Origin: Apostichopus parvimensis
Taxonomy: Eukaryota > Echinodermata > Holothuroidea > Aspidochirotida > Stichopodidae
Length of the DNA stretch: 30,053 nucleotides
Direction of reading: 5' to 3'
NCBI GenBank assembly: GCA_000934455.1
Contig: KN887416.1
Location: 1,891 to 31,943 of the forward strand
Shown here piece by piece: positions 10,014 to 22,083 of this stretch (position 1 is its first letter; each line of letters starts with the position of its first letter). The translations under genes and the position numbers were made by a program. Below the pieces are notes generated by a model. The model saw only the letters and a list, made by a program, of their open reading frames with translations, was not told the DNA's origin and made no database searches.

Positions 10014-10716
10014 CTGACGGTCAAAGAAGAATTAAAATTATTCTGCTGTTTATAAATATGATTTTCATATTTTTAATTTTTTGTTCTTTAAAAAAACTTA
10101 GTAAAAAGTAAACCTTGCATAGCATTGACAACTGACCAATGTGCCAGACATTTTCTTTCCATCTTAACCAAACAAAAACAAAACAAAAAAATTATACGTT
10201 CGGAGAGATCGGTCTTTCGCAAAGACATCGATACCCCACTTCTTTCTCCAGAGGTTAAGGAACAGGAGACAAGAGGCTTTGAAAATCATGACACTTAATT
10301 ATAAATGAGCTTGACTGATTACATTTCGCAACTTCTCTGGGTGTCCTCTAGTATACCCGGTTGCAAATATAGACAGGTTTTAGCGGAAGGGTTTTCTTTA
10401 ACAGAATGATCGGAGAAAGACGATCAGGTCGTCGTAAGATCAATTACTCGCATTCTAATGTCTTGGCATTTGCATCCAACTCAGGTAGCAGCGAACAAAC
10501 TGTCCTGCCCTTTACCTCATGTGAAACTCAACCTTTCTGAGAGGTTATTCTCCCTGGCTGACATTTCCCAGTCTTCTAAGACTACAGGACAAAAAGGGGG
10601 GTGTGGGGGGAATATTTTTGGTCAGTGTATTCACCACCTTTTGTAACACTGCAAGGGCTTCAAATAAAAATACTACAGCATTAACAACTTTTGACTACCT
10701 CATACGTGCAAACATC

Positions 10717-11000
10717 CCTCCTTTGTTTGGCAGAAGCAACATTCAAATTACAAATTATACCTCCTCTGTTTGGCAGTTCAAGCAACATTCAAATTACAAA
10801 TACCTCCTCTATTTGGCAGAAGCAACATTCAAATTACAAATACCTCCTTTGTTTGGCAGAAGCAACATTCAAATTACAAATACCTCCTCTGTTTGGCAGG
10901 CAACATTCAAATTACAAATACCTCCTATGTTTGGCAGTTCAAGCAACATTGAAATTACAAATACCTCCTTTGTTTGGCAGAAGCAACATTCAGATTTCAA
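10717..11000. repeat. Minisatellite, unit about 40 bp, about seven copies
   Basis: The unit reads approximately CCTCCTTTGTTTGGCAGAAG followed by CAACATTCAAATTACAAATA. Copies differ by small indels (AAG, TTCAAG or nothing after GGCAG), giving lengths of 37, 40 and 43 bp. All are multiples of one base more than three, so the plus strand is open in several frames by composition. It lies in the 6.6-kb KSR intron. The open frames across it are repeat artefacts. Confidence 0.9.
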
Positions 11001-14000
11001 GCACAGGAATTTATCTTCATGTTCATCACACTTAAAGCCTTGATAAAAGATACACTAAGGGTCATCAGTGTTGCCTCCCCCCCCCCCCATCTCTGTCAAA
11101 ATATGCCTTCCTTTAAATCTCCGGGCGGATGCCAAGGAGATCCAGGGGCCAAATGAGGACACCAGGGTCCTTAACAACACTGCTGAAATAAATTACTAGT
11201 CTGTATGTAGTGTGAAATTGACTTTTTAGTGTGAAATTGACTTATTTTGAGGAATTTCTGTGTCATCTTAAATATTAAAAGAACCAAAAAGGGATAATCC
11301 CTTTTTATGCAACTGGGAGCCCCAACTGATCTTTAGAGCGTTTCAGCCGACCCAAAGTGCAGAAATCCTGTGTGGGGAAAACTTTTTTTCCCAGTCACCC
11401 TGACATACCATGCAATCTATTTGACAGTTAAAGACACACTCAAGGTGTTGATGTTTCTCATCGTTTGTCTCATTGGGAATGCATTAACAGCAATAATTCT
11501 TACATCCAGAGGATAAAATAGAGAGAGGAAAGAAAGATAATAATATCAAAACAACATGATCATAAAGATACTCATAATCATAATGGCGATTGATAAATAT
11601 TTCTCTTGTCCTTCCATAACCTGGGAAATTTCAATTATCAATTTTTTTTTTTTTTTTTTTTTACCAAAAGGAGTGAAAAAAATGACAGGTCTTATTTTGA
11701 TATATTTATGAGAAGATCAAAACTGTAATAATCTCTGAAATCACCCAAGACCACCCACACATTACTTTCTTCACACCAGGATACTTTGTTGGTGTGTGGT
11801 CCTGCTCTTTTTCTCCCTCCTCTTTCACCCACTGCCAGTTAATGTTAACCCTATCCATCTCCTTCTTTCTGATAAGGATCTAATAACTGGCATCAAGTCC
11901 ACCTCCTCAATCTTTCCCCTTCCAGGTGGTTGAAAACGGTGTAGAACCCTTTTTTGTTTTCTTTCATAACTGAAACATTATTCTACAGATTCTACACAAT
12001 ATAACAGATCTATGTAATACTTATCTTAATTAAAACCTTTGCATTCCTGTAAAAAATAAAAAAGCATTGCAAGGTAACAAGAGAGTATACATATTAAAGG
12101 AGAAGTATATATATTTCTTCTATCTCCCACATCAATCCCCTCCCCTCTTAAAATTGCTCACCTCCTACAAAGGGTTCGAATAACCTTATTCCAATTGGGA
12201 GATCCCACTGATCGTTCGATTAGCCGGGTGAGGGAGTTAGGAAGGGAAGGTGAGGGAAGAACTAGGCTGCCCCTGGAACTTTTTGGAATATTTGTTTACA
12301 CTATATATATCACCATTCTGCGATGTTCTTTGTTTTTTGGTTACATGAAGTGTTTATTGTTCAAATATTAAAGTCATTACCTACTTTATCATGAAATCTA
12401 TACAAACCCGAATTCAGATTTTAGGTTATTTCATTGATCAACCTCGTAACTACTGAACTGTGCACCAAGGACTTGATACTGTATTACGTACGACCTGACT
12501 ACTTAAGTACTTTATTCTTCTTCGTGGGTTGACAGTTGAATGGTGCTCAATTTTCTTTTATTCAGAATGACCTAAATTTCATCACTCCTTTCATTTTCAC
12601 ATACGGTACAAGCGTGTGCAAGTTGAGTCAGGACTTATTTCTAAATTTTAAACCATTCTTTCAGTTTTATTTAAAAGAAACTTTATTACAAATAAAAAAT
12701 TTATTACAAAAAAAAAATCTTGCTCATTCTTTGTGAAATGACTACTTGAAAAAACCGCACAGTGTCTTTAACATAATCATATATACGAAAAATACTCTGT
12801 GAGTCTTTACTAACTGATTGTTTGCCAAAAAAGGATTTACAAACTATAATTTACAAAGAAGTTTGGGGGAGGGAGGAGGTTGGTATGGGAGGCACATTCC
12901 CCCAAAATATGTTTGATCTCCCTCCTCCCATGAATTTGTCATATTCAAAAAATGCTTCCACTACAAGCCTTCTGGGACCCCTCCCTCCCCCCCCCCCATC
13001 CTCCCCTCCTCTTCACTTCCAAATGTCTGGCAATTGAAAGGATTTCCACAAGTGGCCATTGAAGAGCACATTCAAAAATTATCAATTCGTATGAAAAATG
13101 CTAAATCTATTTAAAGGCACGAGAATGACAGTTGGCACTTTTTGAAATGATACTGAAAATAAGGTCACCCTGTGAATCAGCACTTGAGAACATTTTCAAC
13201 AATCTCCAATTTATGCTGACTTTAGGCCAAAAAGAAAAATCGAAGTTGGAGAATACTGGAACGTTCATTTATGCAATTCGTTAGCTCGGTTTAGTAAATT
13301 AGTGACATTATTTGAAGAAAAGTTATAACAAATAGGTTTGAAATATCTGATATATGGATTTACCATTTAATACGAAAAAGTGTATTTTGAGGACATGGAG
13401 CAAAAACTTTGCTCAAATAGAACCATCAATGACTTGCTTATTATTGTTCATAAATTTGGTGAAATACATTGAGAATCTTATGGTCAGATATAAGACATTT
13501 ATATCAGCTATCAGATATAAAGTTTCATCAAAATGTTACACAAATACCCTATATTTCATTACTCTCATAAAAAAAAGTTGAATACTGGTTTTTAACAAAC
13601 ACAAAAATCTCCAAATCATTACAAAAATCTCCAAATAATTACGACACTTTGTGTGCAATACTGTATGTATGGATACATGCCCCACCATGAGCACAACCAC
13701 ATGAGTCAGGGCAGCAACAGCATTAGGCTATAGTAAAACCCTACCAACAACAAGAAATTAAAGAATGAAAACCATGGCAACCCAAATGTACAATGAACAG
13801 GATGTTGCAAACTGGCATTTTCTGAGTAACCCAAGGGGGGATTGTCCACAGGGGTTGCCAGTACAATACTGTTTTTATTAACCAGTGACCCCTTCAGCCT
13901 GATCACTTAAGTATGGCTAGACACTGGGCTTGTCAGGACAAAAGGGTAGGTCACAGTTTGAGAATTACCATGCTAACGTGCACGCACGCACACACATCCA

Positions 14001-16590
14001 AACATACACCGCGGTGTACACAAACACACATACGAGCTGCATTGTATTTAACTGAGCACCGTAAAGTAAAACCATACTGTTCACATGTTCATGATCAGCA
14101 GTGCAGTTCTTTGTTTACCCAAATTAGGGTTTCACACTATGGTTCAACAAGGGTGAAGGTGAAAAGGCGTATACTTGAGAGGAAAGAGCCGTACTTCAGA
14201 AAATGTTAAAAAAAAGCGCAGTGGTTTCACCTTATTTACAGCTTGTTGTTAGGGGGTTTTAAACGATTCAAACATCCATATTTGCGAGGAAATCGAGCGG
14301 GACACGTCCATGAAGATTTTCGGATATCACATCATCACATGTTTTCGATGTAAGAAAGGATGACAAGAAAAATGGGCACTGCTCGATCAACTAGAACTGC
14401 ATCTGTTTGCACTTTTGAACATGATCGTGTTGACATGCAAGCGCTGTGTAAACATCTTTGAACTGACATGAAAACTACTAGATAAAACGACCAGATCATT
14501 GTTCACACAATGACACGTAGGGCGCGTGGACCCCCGGTTGATTGGTGGTGACCTTTGAACTTCTCTTGCCTTTGTTATGCGGCATAGGTATTTTATAGCA
14601 GAGCTTCACATCGCGCGGCTCCTTAGTTTTCATGTTTTCTAAGGTGATGGCGAGCATGCGTGCTCTGATACCTTGAGCATGGTGTTTAATGTGTGAATAG
14701 CACAGAAGAGGTTAAAATTCATTTAACTTTTGTTTTAAGGTGAGACAACTGAGGTCAGGGTCTGGTCTGTGATGTAACATCAGCATATCTATCTATATAC
14801 GTGTGGTACTGTACATATCCTTGGCTACTGCTGACTATTGAGTTGAAGTACTAACGTTGTAATAAATCCAATTCAAAAAAGATTACATGTACCATAATTT
14901 CATCTTTTATGCCATGTATTATATTTTTACGCCGCAAATCTTTCTTTTGTTTTAAATCTCGTCTAATATGAATCATTCCTGCTGAAATTTGATTCAGTGG
15001 ATTAAAGTAAAAAAAAAATGTTCAGAGGTAAAATGCCAAATTCAGTTCAGAGAGACCCTTCAAAACAGGCTGTGCATGACAAATTGACACTGTAACAATG
15101 CAGATCTCTATATGATTTTGTAATCAAAGAAATCAAAGCAAACAATAAGGTTCTAGCACCGCCAACAATGCTAGATTGTCTTTTTGTTAATAGAGGTCTG
15201 ATTCTACTCTAGATCACCATTCTAATCTCATATAAATATCATATAAAGACACTGTTTTAATATCATACCAAGGCCATTTCCTTAGCCTTCTTAGCAGATC
15301 TCTGTCAGCTGGTGCATCAGCCCAAGCATGGTTCCTGTCCTGTTTTCCTGAACTTTCCAACACAGAGGAACTGTACAGTACAGTACAGTACTGTTCATAT
15401 ACCAGTGCTGGGTTACTTTATACAGAGCATTGCCAAATGCTATGTACACAAGATGTCCTAGATTTGCTACATATAAGTGAAAAGATGCATATCATTTGCA
15501 ACCTCAAGAACTATTTGAAGACCATGCAAAGTGACCAGAAAACCCCAAAACTCACTGGTTTGGCTATTTACGAACGACGATACTTATCTGTCTCCTACAA
15601 CACTAACGCAAATTTCCTAGTCTACCTAGATGCCACTGGTATAATGTTAGCACTGCGCCCCCGGTGACCTCTCCCACAGGTCACCGCGCACTCTCTCTTC
15701 CTTCCGAATTTACCATTCCGAAGGAAAACGCAAAGTGACCAGCAAAGAGAAAGCTGCAGAAGTGGAACGGTAGAGATTTATTCTCTGCAGACCATCAAAC
15801 TACATGAGATGGGTCCTACTCACCCAGTCTGTCGCATGCGTACAGCATCCTCCTTTATTGCCACAGAGACGAAACAAGATTTCACATATTTTGCGATTGC
15901 AAACTCTCAACACTAAAATGATGCCCCCGATGGCTACAGATTTTACTAGAACGACCCTGATGAAGTGTTGCCCTCTACCATTATAATCTGCACTCACTCT
16001 ATAAGTTCAGGGTTGAGCGGAGGTCATCTTTTTTATGTAGAACGTTTTGGATCTTTCATCACAATTTCTCATGAAATAACTTTTTCTATCTCAAGAGGGG
16101 GGGGGGGGATTGCTGTCCACCTTTGCAGACTTGCAAAAACTACTGTGTCCCCCATCTGTGTTCGTTTAGTATTATATTTCTGAATGTAATGTGTATATCA
16201 GCAGGTTAAAGGTAAGGGTCAGGGAGACTAAAATCTCACTACCTAGAGTAAGGCATTCTTCCCGGATAGGCGGACAGGATGCTGAAACCTAATAACCAAC
16301 TTGCCCAAGATTTGTGAATCAAGTTTTTTCCAGGACAGATACTGGAATCATTCTTTCGTGGGATTTGGCACAGAAGGCTGCCCGTTGAGACGCCACTGTT
16401 CTGTTATATGTGCTAGACCATGCAGTTAAGCCACTCAGAATGATACTTACAGCCTCCATTTTGAAAAAGGTTAGGCACCATTTTCTGATATAGCTTAGTG
16501 TGTTAGGCTACCAACTTTGCCTCTGAAAAATGGTTAAAACCAACAGATGTTTAATTTAGTTATATTGATGTAGTACTAGATGTTCCATAC
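11001..16590. other. Remainder of the 6.6-kb KSR intron
   Basis: Low-density sequence with a 12-base C run (11077-11088), a T tract (about 11641-11662), an 11-base C run (12987-12997), a CA-rich stretch (about 13977-14030), a GTAC-repeat palindrome (about 15372-15395) and a 12-base G run (16097-16108). A minus-strand open frame around 15195-15400 reads RNHAWADAPADRDLLRRL. I do not recognise it, and it has no matching phase evidence. Confidence 0.55.
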
Positions 16591-16731
16591 CTCTTTGGCT
16601 TCATCATGAATATCCATGACATACAGCCACATCTGAAAGTTGGGGAATTGCTCCAATTCTTCGTTGATTTCGTTGTCATTTTGCCGATGTCGTATGGCAA
16701 GCTGCCTGCCAAACATCTGAATGACTTTGTT
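16591..16731 (-). CDS. KSR: KSR exon: N-terminal coiled-coil/SAM-like (CA1) region, first part
   Basis: This 141-bp exon encodes 47 residues and is phase 0 at both ends. On the minus strand it is preceded by a CTTTCAG acceptor and followed by a GTATGG donor. It reads NKVIQMFGRQLAIRHRQNDN, then continues through ELEQFPNFQMWLYVMDIHDE. This follows the order of conserved positions in the KSR CA1 region: a basic segment with F-x-RQL, then a conserved acidic/proline turn, then hydrophobic W/I-V-D-x-x-E. In KSR this coiled-coil/SAM-like region helps bind BRAF and membranes in the RAF-MEK-ERK scaffold (family knowledge). The first KSR exon, which normally supplies the initiator Met and the start of the coiled coil, was not found upstream (at higher coordinates). 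This is therefore the most 5' exon recognised here. The next exon lies 6.6 kb away across an intron. Confidence 0.82.
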
Positions 16732-18811
16732 CTGAAAGATGGAAAAATAGCATGTGGGTAGTCAGAAAAGAAACAAGATAAAAATGTACATGTATACTGA
16801 GGCCCATGCGAGTGAAAATATCACACCTAGATGCTTCAGCACATTTTGTGAAGACACCAAACAATCTTCATTTATGATGAAGCATTATTGAAGCATTAAA
16901 ATGAAGTCACCTATAACCCAGAAAGTTTAATATAAGTGACCAAATGTTAAAGGGATGGATTTTATGTTTAAAGCTGTTTTCTGAGGTGAGCTTGATAGGA
17001 TTTTCCAGGCAATTCAAGTTTTCTTTCCACAAAAAAATTCAATGTAAAAAGTGAAATTTATGAAAAACTTGACATTTTGTGTGCTTTTTCTATGTAAATA
17101 ATAAATATACTGAAAATATGTCTGGCTGACAAAAATGTTGAGGATTTATTTCAGCCTGTCTTTATCATGGAGTTTGACTCTTTCACATGGGATACAAAAT
17201 CCCCTCACCCTCCCTCCCCCTCCTCCTTTTACCGTATCCCCATTCCGAAAGCTATTATCCTCCGTTGCTGCACATTGTTCCAGTAAAAGACGACAGATGG
17301 CTACAGGCATTATTAGAGAACTTCATGAATGATTGAAAACATGAAATATTAACCGTCCTAACTTGTAAAATGCTGTCCCATTTCATTTGTACTTGTTATT
17401 CTTGTATTAATACATATATGTAAATATATCCAAATTTCAGTTAATTGAGAACCTTTAAAACAGGCACCACAGAGCTCATTGTACAGTACCATATATCAAT
17501 TACGAAAAAATCTAAACCATCTGCAGAAATGTTGGCAACAACGTCAATCATGCTTTCAAAAGTGACACAGCTAACTCAAGCTGTAATCCCATTAACATGA
17601 CCAAAAAACAAAAACAAAACGAGTATGTTATCATGAATTGACGGAACAATGCAAACACACAAAGACTACAAATAATGTTATCACCATCGTATGATTTCCA
17701 ACCTACATGATTTAGTTTAACTTTTATCAAACCAGGACAGTGACGGCAGACGCATCATATTTACCCGTCTGCCCCGTAAAGAGATAAATATTGATTAGCT
17801 AGTACAACAGGCTTTGACGACACACCACGCATCTTTATAAAGTCACTGATTAGCTGAACACAGTATTGGCTGCTAGATTATTTAATATCAACTAAAAAAA
17901 AAAAAAAAGCTGTATTTTTGGGGTCATTACAATTTTTTTTTTTTTTTTATAATCAAAACAACCAGTTTGGTGTGTATTTAGGAGAGGGTATGGTATGTGT
18001 AAATATAAATTTCACTTCACGGAAGGTCTCATCCTTTTTGGGACTCATCAGGCGAAGACAGGAACCCAACCCCCCCCCCCCGCCTTCCCGTCAAGGACCG
18101 TCATGCTCTGCCACATTGATTCTACTCACAGGTGGGAAAGCGCAGTCTAGGCATTTATAACTGTCAATGATAACGCAATGTCAATGAGAGCGCATTCATC
18201 TTTACAATTAGTACAGACTTCACCCCTGTATATATCTGTCATACCACATTTGACACATTAATTTCATTACATAAATATATATATTATATTTACGCACTAG
18301 GATACAGATTTTGAACAGCATCTATGGTGGCATCTTTTCCTCTCGTCCTGATTTCATCAAACACAAAGAAAGGATAAAAGTATTTCAACTGCCCTTTTCT
18401 TTTTCTCTTTTAACTATTTGAGCAAAACTTACAGTATGAAATCTTTCTCTTCTTGGACTGAATCTCCAACCCCCTCATCTCCCCCCCCCCCTCCTCAATC
18501 GATAAGACTGCATGTGCCTAACACTGAATCATGCAGCCTCGAATACTACACGACTACAGATCTGCGAGTGATAACTCCATAATACCGTGCCGAAAAATTT
18601 GAAGGGCAAGCACAGAACGCAATTAAGCTAGGCAAGGCCTCCATCTCCTTCTTCCTGACCATCAAGAAGATGCAGCAAAAGTCTTTTCAAACATATTGCT
18701 AAAAAAGAATAGCAAAGTGACTAAGCCAATATGAGAGACAGAGAGAGCAAGAGAAAAGCAACAAGAGAGACAGAGAGAGAGAGAGAGCTTGGAGGAGTGA
18801 TAAAGCTCCCA
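16732..18811. other. Region upstream of the first recognised KSR exon, no gene found
   Basis: AT-rich sequence, probably KSR intron or 5' flank. It has paired A and T runs (17894-17909 and 17932-17949), a 12-base C run (18070-18081), an 11-base C run (18481-18491) and a GA-rich stretch (about 18731-18786). I searched for the initiator exon of KSR and did not find a convincing one. Confidence 0.5.
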
Positions 18812-19086
18812 GGGTAGTAGTCAGGTCTGAGAATAATGCCAGACATAAAAGAGGCAAGAGACAACCCTGGATGAGACTGACTGCATGAAATATTTACCAG
18901 CCTTAGTAGAGTGAGCAAACGAGAGACGAGATGGAAGGAGACGGAGTATTATTATCATGGATGATGAGTAGCTCCACAATGGGGCTTAGCATCATCGTAG
19001 TAGTAGTAGTAATAGTAGTAGTAGTAGTAATAGTAGTGGTAGTGTATTTAGGGGACATACGAATATCTTACAACTGTACAGTATAC
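18812..19086. repeat. Left copy of a near-identical duplication flanking the assembly gap
   Basis: This stretch matches 19137-19405 almost base for base. Differences are a 3-bp indel after CAGCCTTAG, a few substitutions and a different number of TAG triplets. It starts at GGGTAGTAGTCAGGTCTGAG and ends directly at the N run. Confidence 0.92.
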
Positions 19087-19136
19087 NNNNNNNNNNNNNN
19101 NNNNNNNNNNNNNNNNNNNNNNNNNNNNNNNNNNNN
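19087..19136. other. Assembly gap (50 N)
   Basis: Exactly 50 N characters. This round length is typical of a placeholder for a gap of unknown size. Confidence 0.99.
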
Positions 19137-19405
19137 GGGTAGTAGTCAGGTCTGAGAATAATGCCAGACATAAAAGAGGCAAGAGACAACCCTGGATGAG
19201 ACTGACTGCATGAAATATTTACCAGCCTTAGAGTGAGCGAACGAGAGACGAGATGGAAGGAGACGGAGTATTATTATCATGGATGATGAGTAGCTCCACA
19301 ATGGGGCTTAGCATCATCGTAGTAGTAGTAATAGTAGTAGTAGTAGTAATAGTAGTGGTAGTGTAGTTAGGGGACATACGAATATCTTACAACTGTACAG
19401 TATAC
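19137..19405. repeat. Right copy of the gap-flanking duplication
   Basis: It restarts immediately after the gap with the same GGGTAGTAGTCAGGTCTGAG as the left copy and continues to the same GTACAGTATAC end. This looks like two alleles or overlapping contig ends placed in tandem. Confidence 0.92.
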
Positions 19406-19822
19406 ATACATATATATATACATTTATGCACAATAGTGTTACGAGGAAGAATCATAGCTTGCAGGAGGTGGTTGCAGACTGCTGGATGAGTTTGCAGAAG
19501 AAGGGGGGAAAAACACATGTCTGGTTGTCCTTAAGATTGTGAAATAAAAGAGATAATATAGAAAGATTACAAGCTGAATAAAATTCAGCTGATACTGCAG
19601 TATAGTACGGACAGTTGGAAGGACACAATTAAGGACTGGCTGACTATCTGAGCTTTGTGTGTACGGCAATGTGAGTAGCAGTACATACGTGGTGCTGTAT
19701 ACACCATCTATTCACAATGTATGTTTATGAAATTATTGATCGAAACAATTTGTCATAAATTTGGTAACAGAGAGTTTGGGACACTTTGGACAACTGATAA
19801 TTATCTGTCATAATTATCACAC

Positions 19823-19827
<5 letters not shown>

Positions 19828-19886
<59 letters not shown>
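19828..19886 (+). repeat. (CAGA)n microsatellite, about 14 copies
   Basis: An uninterrupted ACAG tetranucleotide run, followed by degenerate ACAA/ACAC units. A shorter tract of the same motif is at about 3236-3258. Confidence 0.97.
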
Positions 19887-19891
<5 letters not shown>

Positions 19892-19919
19892 AACACACAG
19901 AGAAACCTACTATGGTATA

Positions 19920-20632
19920 AATTTGTTAATTTTCTGTACAAAGACTAACTTTGTTGAAAAGCTAACATATTTCCATTTATGATTTAACACAGATACCCCA
20001 GCAACTGTTAGATGGGTTAATTTGTGGGGGTTTCCTATGAACATGATGACTAGCACCTCGCAATAGGAATTTTCACAAACAGGAAGTCCCTCAGTCCCAG
20101 TTGTTTACAAGACCTATACAGAAATTCACTACACAAGTTCTTGTTCTCATTCAATCCCTACCATTGACTACTAAAGGAAATGTAAGCTCTGTCCACACCT
20201 TTCTCACACAGTGATTAATATCAAGTTCAAAAGGTGAAACGACATCAACTATTGTAATAAAATGCATTAAAATCAAAAATAATTCTCCAAATTTTATGAC
20301 ATTCGTGAACTAATCAGGTCTGGCCAATAGTGCAAAAATCAGTTGTCTAACATTTGTATCCTTCGAGATTACTTGAACTTCATATTCTCAAACATATTAA
20401 ACAAATGACAAATTTATTCAAACTTTTCATCAAACTGATATATTTAAGATATTTTTTATCTATGTATGAATGGTTTGCTCAACCATAGGTTCAATTTTTC
20501 ATAGTTTTCCCGTAATTTCTCAGAAAGCCAACAGGAAACTCTTGCTATCAGAGGAAGTTTACGTCAGTGAAATATTAATTACGACTATTACTATTACTTT
20601 GCAAACACACAGCTACACTTCTAAATCAAAAG
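19920..20632. repeat. Left copy of a roughly 0.7-kb direct repeat
   Basis: This block aligns colinearly with 22401-23118. Long shared stretches include AACAGGAAGTCCCTCAGTCC and ATGATGACTAGCACCT. The copies differ by scattered substitutions and small indels. No coding potential or terminal inverted repeats were seen, so the nature of the unit is unknown. Confidence 0.9.
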
Positions 20633-20657
20633 GATCGCCGCAGACTACGCTTATAAA

Positions 20658-22083
20658 GTAATAACTTGTGAAGGTTCCGTCTTAAGCTCAATGTATGTAT
20701 GTCGTCTAGCTATCTGCTTATAACTTGTGCAGATCCCCTGTCTAAAGCTCAATGTCTGTATGTTGTCTAGCTATCTGCTTATAACTTGTGTAGATCCCCT
20801 GTCTTATAAAAGCTCAATTTATGTATGTCGTCTAGCTATCTGCTTATAACTTGTGCAGATCCCCTGTCTAAAGCTCAATGTCTGTATGTCGTCTAGCTAT
20901 CTGCTTATAACTTGTGCAGATCCCCTGTCTTAACCTCAATGTCTGTATGTCGTCTAGCTATCTGCTTATAACTTGTGCAGATGCCCGTCTTATGCTCAAT
21001 GTCTGTATGTTGTCTAGCTATCTGCTTATAACTTGTGCAGATGCCCTGTCTAAAGCTCAATGTCTGTATGTCATCTAGCTATCTGCTTATAACTTGTGCA
21101 GATCCCGTCTTAAGCTCAATGTATGTATGTCGTCTAGCTATCTGCTTATAACTTGTAGAGATGCCCTGTCTAAATGCCCTGTCTAAAGCTCAATGTCTGT
21201 ATGTCGTCTAGCTATCTGCTTATAACTTGTGCAGATCCCCTGTCTTAAGCTCAATGTATGTATGTCGTCTATCTGTCTGCTTATAACTTGTGCAGATCCC
21301 GTCTTATGCTCAATGTCTGTATGTCCTAGCTATCTGCTTATAACTTGTGCAGATCCCCTTATAAAAGCTCAATGTATGTATGTCGTCTAGCTATCTGCTT
21401 ATAACTTGTGCAGATCCCCTGTCTAAAGCTCAATGTCTGTATGTCGTCTAGCTATCTGCTTATAACTTGTGCAGATCCCCTGTCTTAAGCTCAATGTATG
21501 TATGTCGTCTATCTGTCTGCTTATAACTTGTGCAGATCCCGTCTTATGCTCAATGTCTGTATGTCATCTAGCTATCTGCTTATAACTTGTGCAGATCCCC
21601 TGTCTTAACCTCAATGTCTGTATGTCGTCTGTCTGCTTATAACTTGTGCAGATCCCGTCTTATGCTCAATGTCTGTATGTTGTCTAGCTATCTGCTTATA
21701 ACTTGTGCAGATCCCCTGTCTTAACCTCAATGTCTGTATGTCGTCTAGCTATCTGCTTATAACTTGTGCAGATCCCCTGTCTTAACCTCAATGTCTGTAT
21801 GTCGTCTAGCTATCTGCTTATAACTTGTGCAGATCCCCTGTCTTAACCTCAATGTCTGTATGTCGTCTAGCTATCTGCTTATAACTTGTGCAGATTCTCT
21901 GTCTTAAGCTCAATGTATGTATGTCGTCTAGCTATCTGCTTATAACTTGAAGAAGATCCTGCTAGGATCGAAATGTCAGGCCAACTTACTTTTACACATT
22001 CTCCTACACAGGCTCTCTAGTGGATAAGCAGTTTGCTAACAGTTTTATTTTATTTTGCCTATAACTTGTGCAGATCCCTGTCT
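20658..22083. repeat. Satellite-like tandem array, unit about 61 bp, about 22 copies
   Basis: The unit reads approximately GCTTATAACTTGTGCAGATC, then CCCTGTCTAAAGCTCAATGT, then CTGTATGTCGTCTAGCTATC. Recurring variant classes differ at TAAAGCTC/TTAACCTC/TTATGCTC and at TGTCTG/TGTATG. Blocks of variants repeat at a spacing of 240 bp (21181-21320 against 21421-21560), so there is a higher-order period of about four units. The first copy is diverged. The array is broken near its right end by a 110-bp insertion, after which a partial unit remains (about 22060-22083). Confidence 0.95.
21950..22059 (+). mobile_element. Truncated Penelope-like element tail with hammerhead-ribozyme-like core
   Basis: This 110-bp segment interrupts a satellite unit and is flanked by TATAACTTG on both sides (21941-21949 and 22060-22068), consistent with a 9-bp target duplication. 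It begins at the end of a CTGAAGA-like core (here TTGAAGA, partly host sequence). It continues with the hairpin GATCC-TGCTA-GGATC, then GAAA, then TGTC, which is the order of conserved boxes in hammerhead ribozymes of Penelope-like retroelements. The tail ends in a TTTTATTTTATTTTG stretch. The first core C is missing and stem I is cut off, so activity is unlikely. The family assignment comes from motif recognition and could be wrong. Confidence 0.55.

Noticed and set aside
10603..11043. 146-codon plus-strand open frame and overlapping frames
   Set aside because: They read through the roughly 40-bp minisatellite; the repeated peptide is a by-product of the repeat.
12165..12185. GGTTCGAATAACC, resembling a tRNA/SINE B box
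   Set aside because: No A box at the right distance and no cloverleaf could be drawn.
15195..15400. Minus-strand frame with RNHAWADAPADRDLLRRL
   Set aside because: No recognised family, no initiator Met and no splice phase matching the KSR exons on either side.
17500..17600. Minus-strand stretch reading ESMIDVVANISADGLDF, considered as the missing KSR first exon
   Set aside because: Only the MID motif resembles the KSR N terminus; an in-frame stop lies just upstream and no suitable donor in phase 0 was found.
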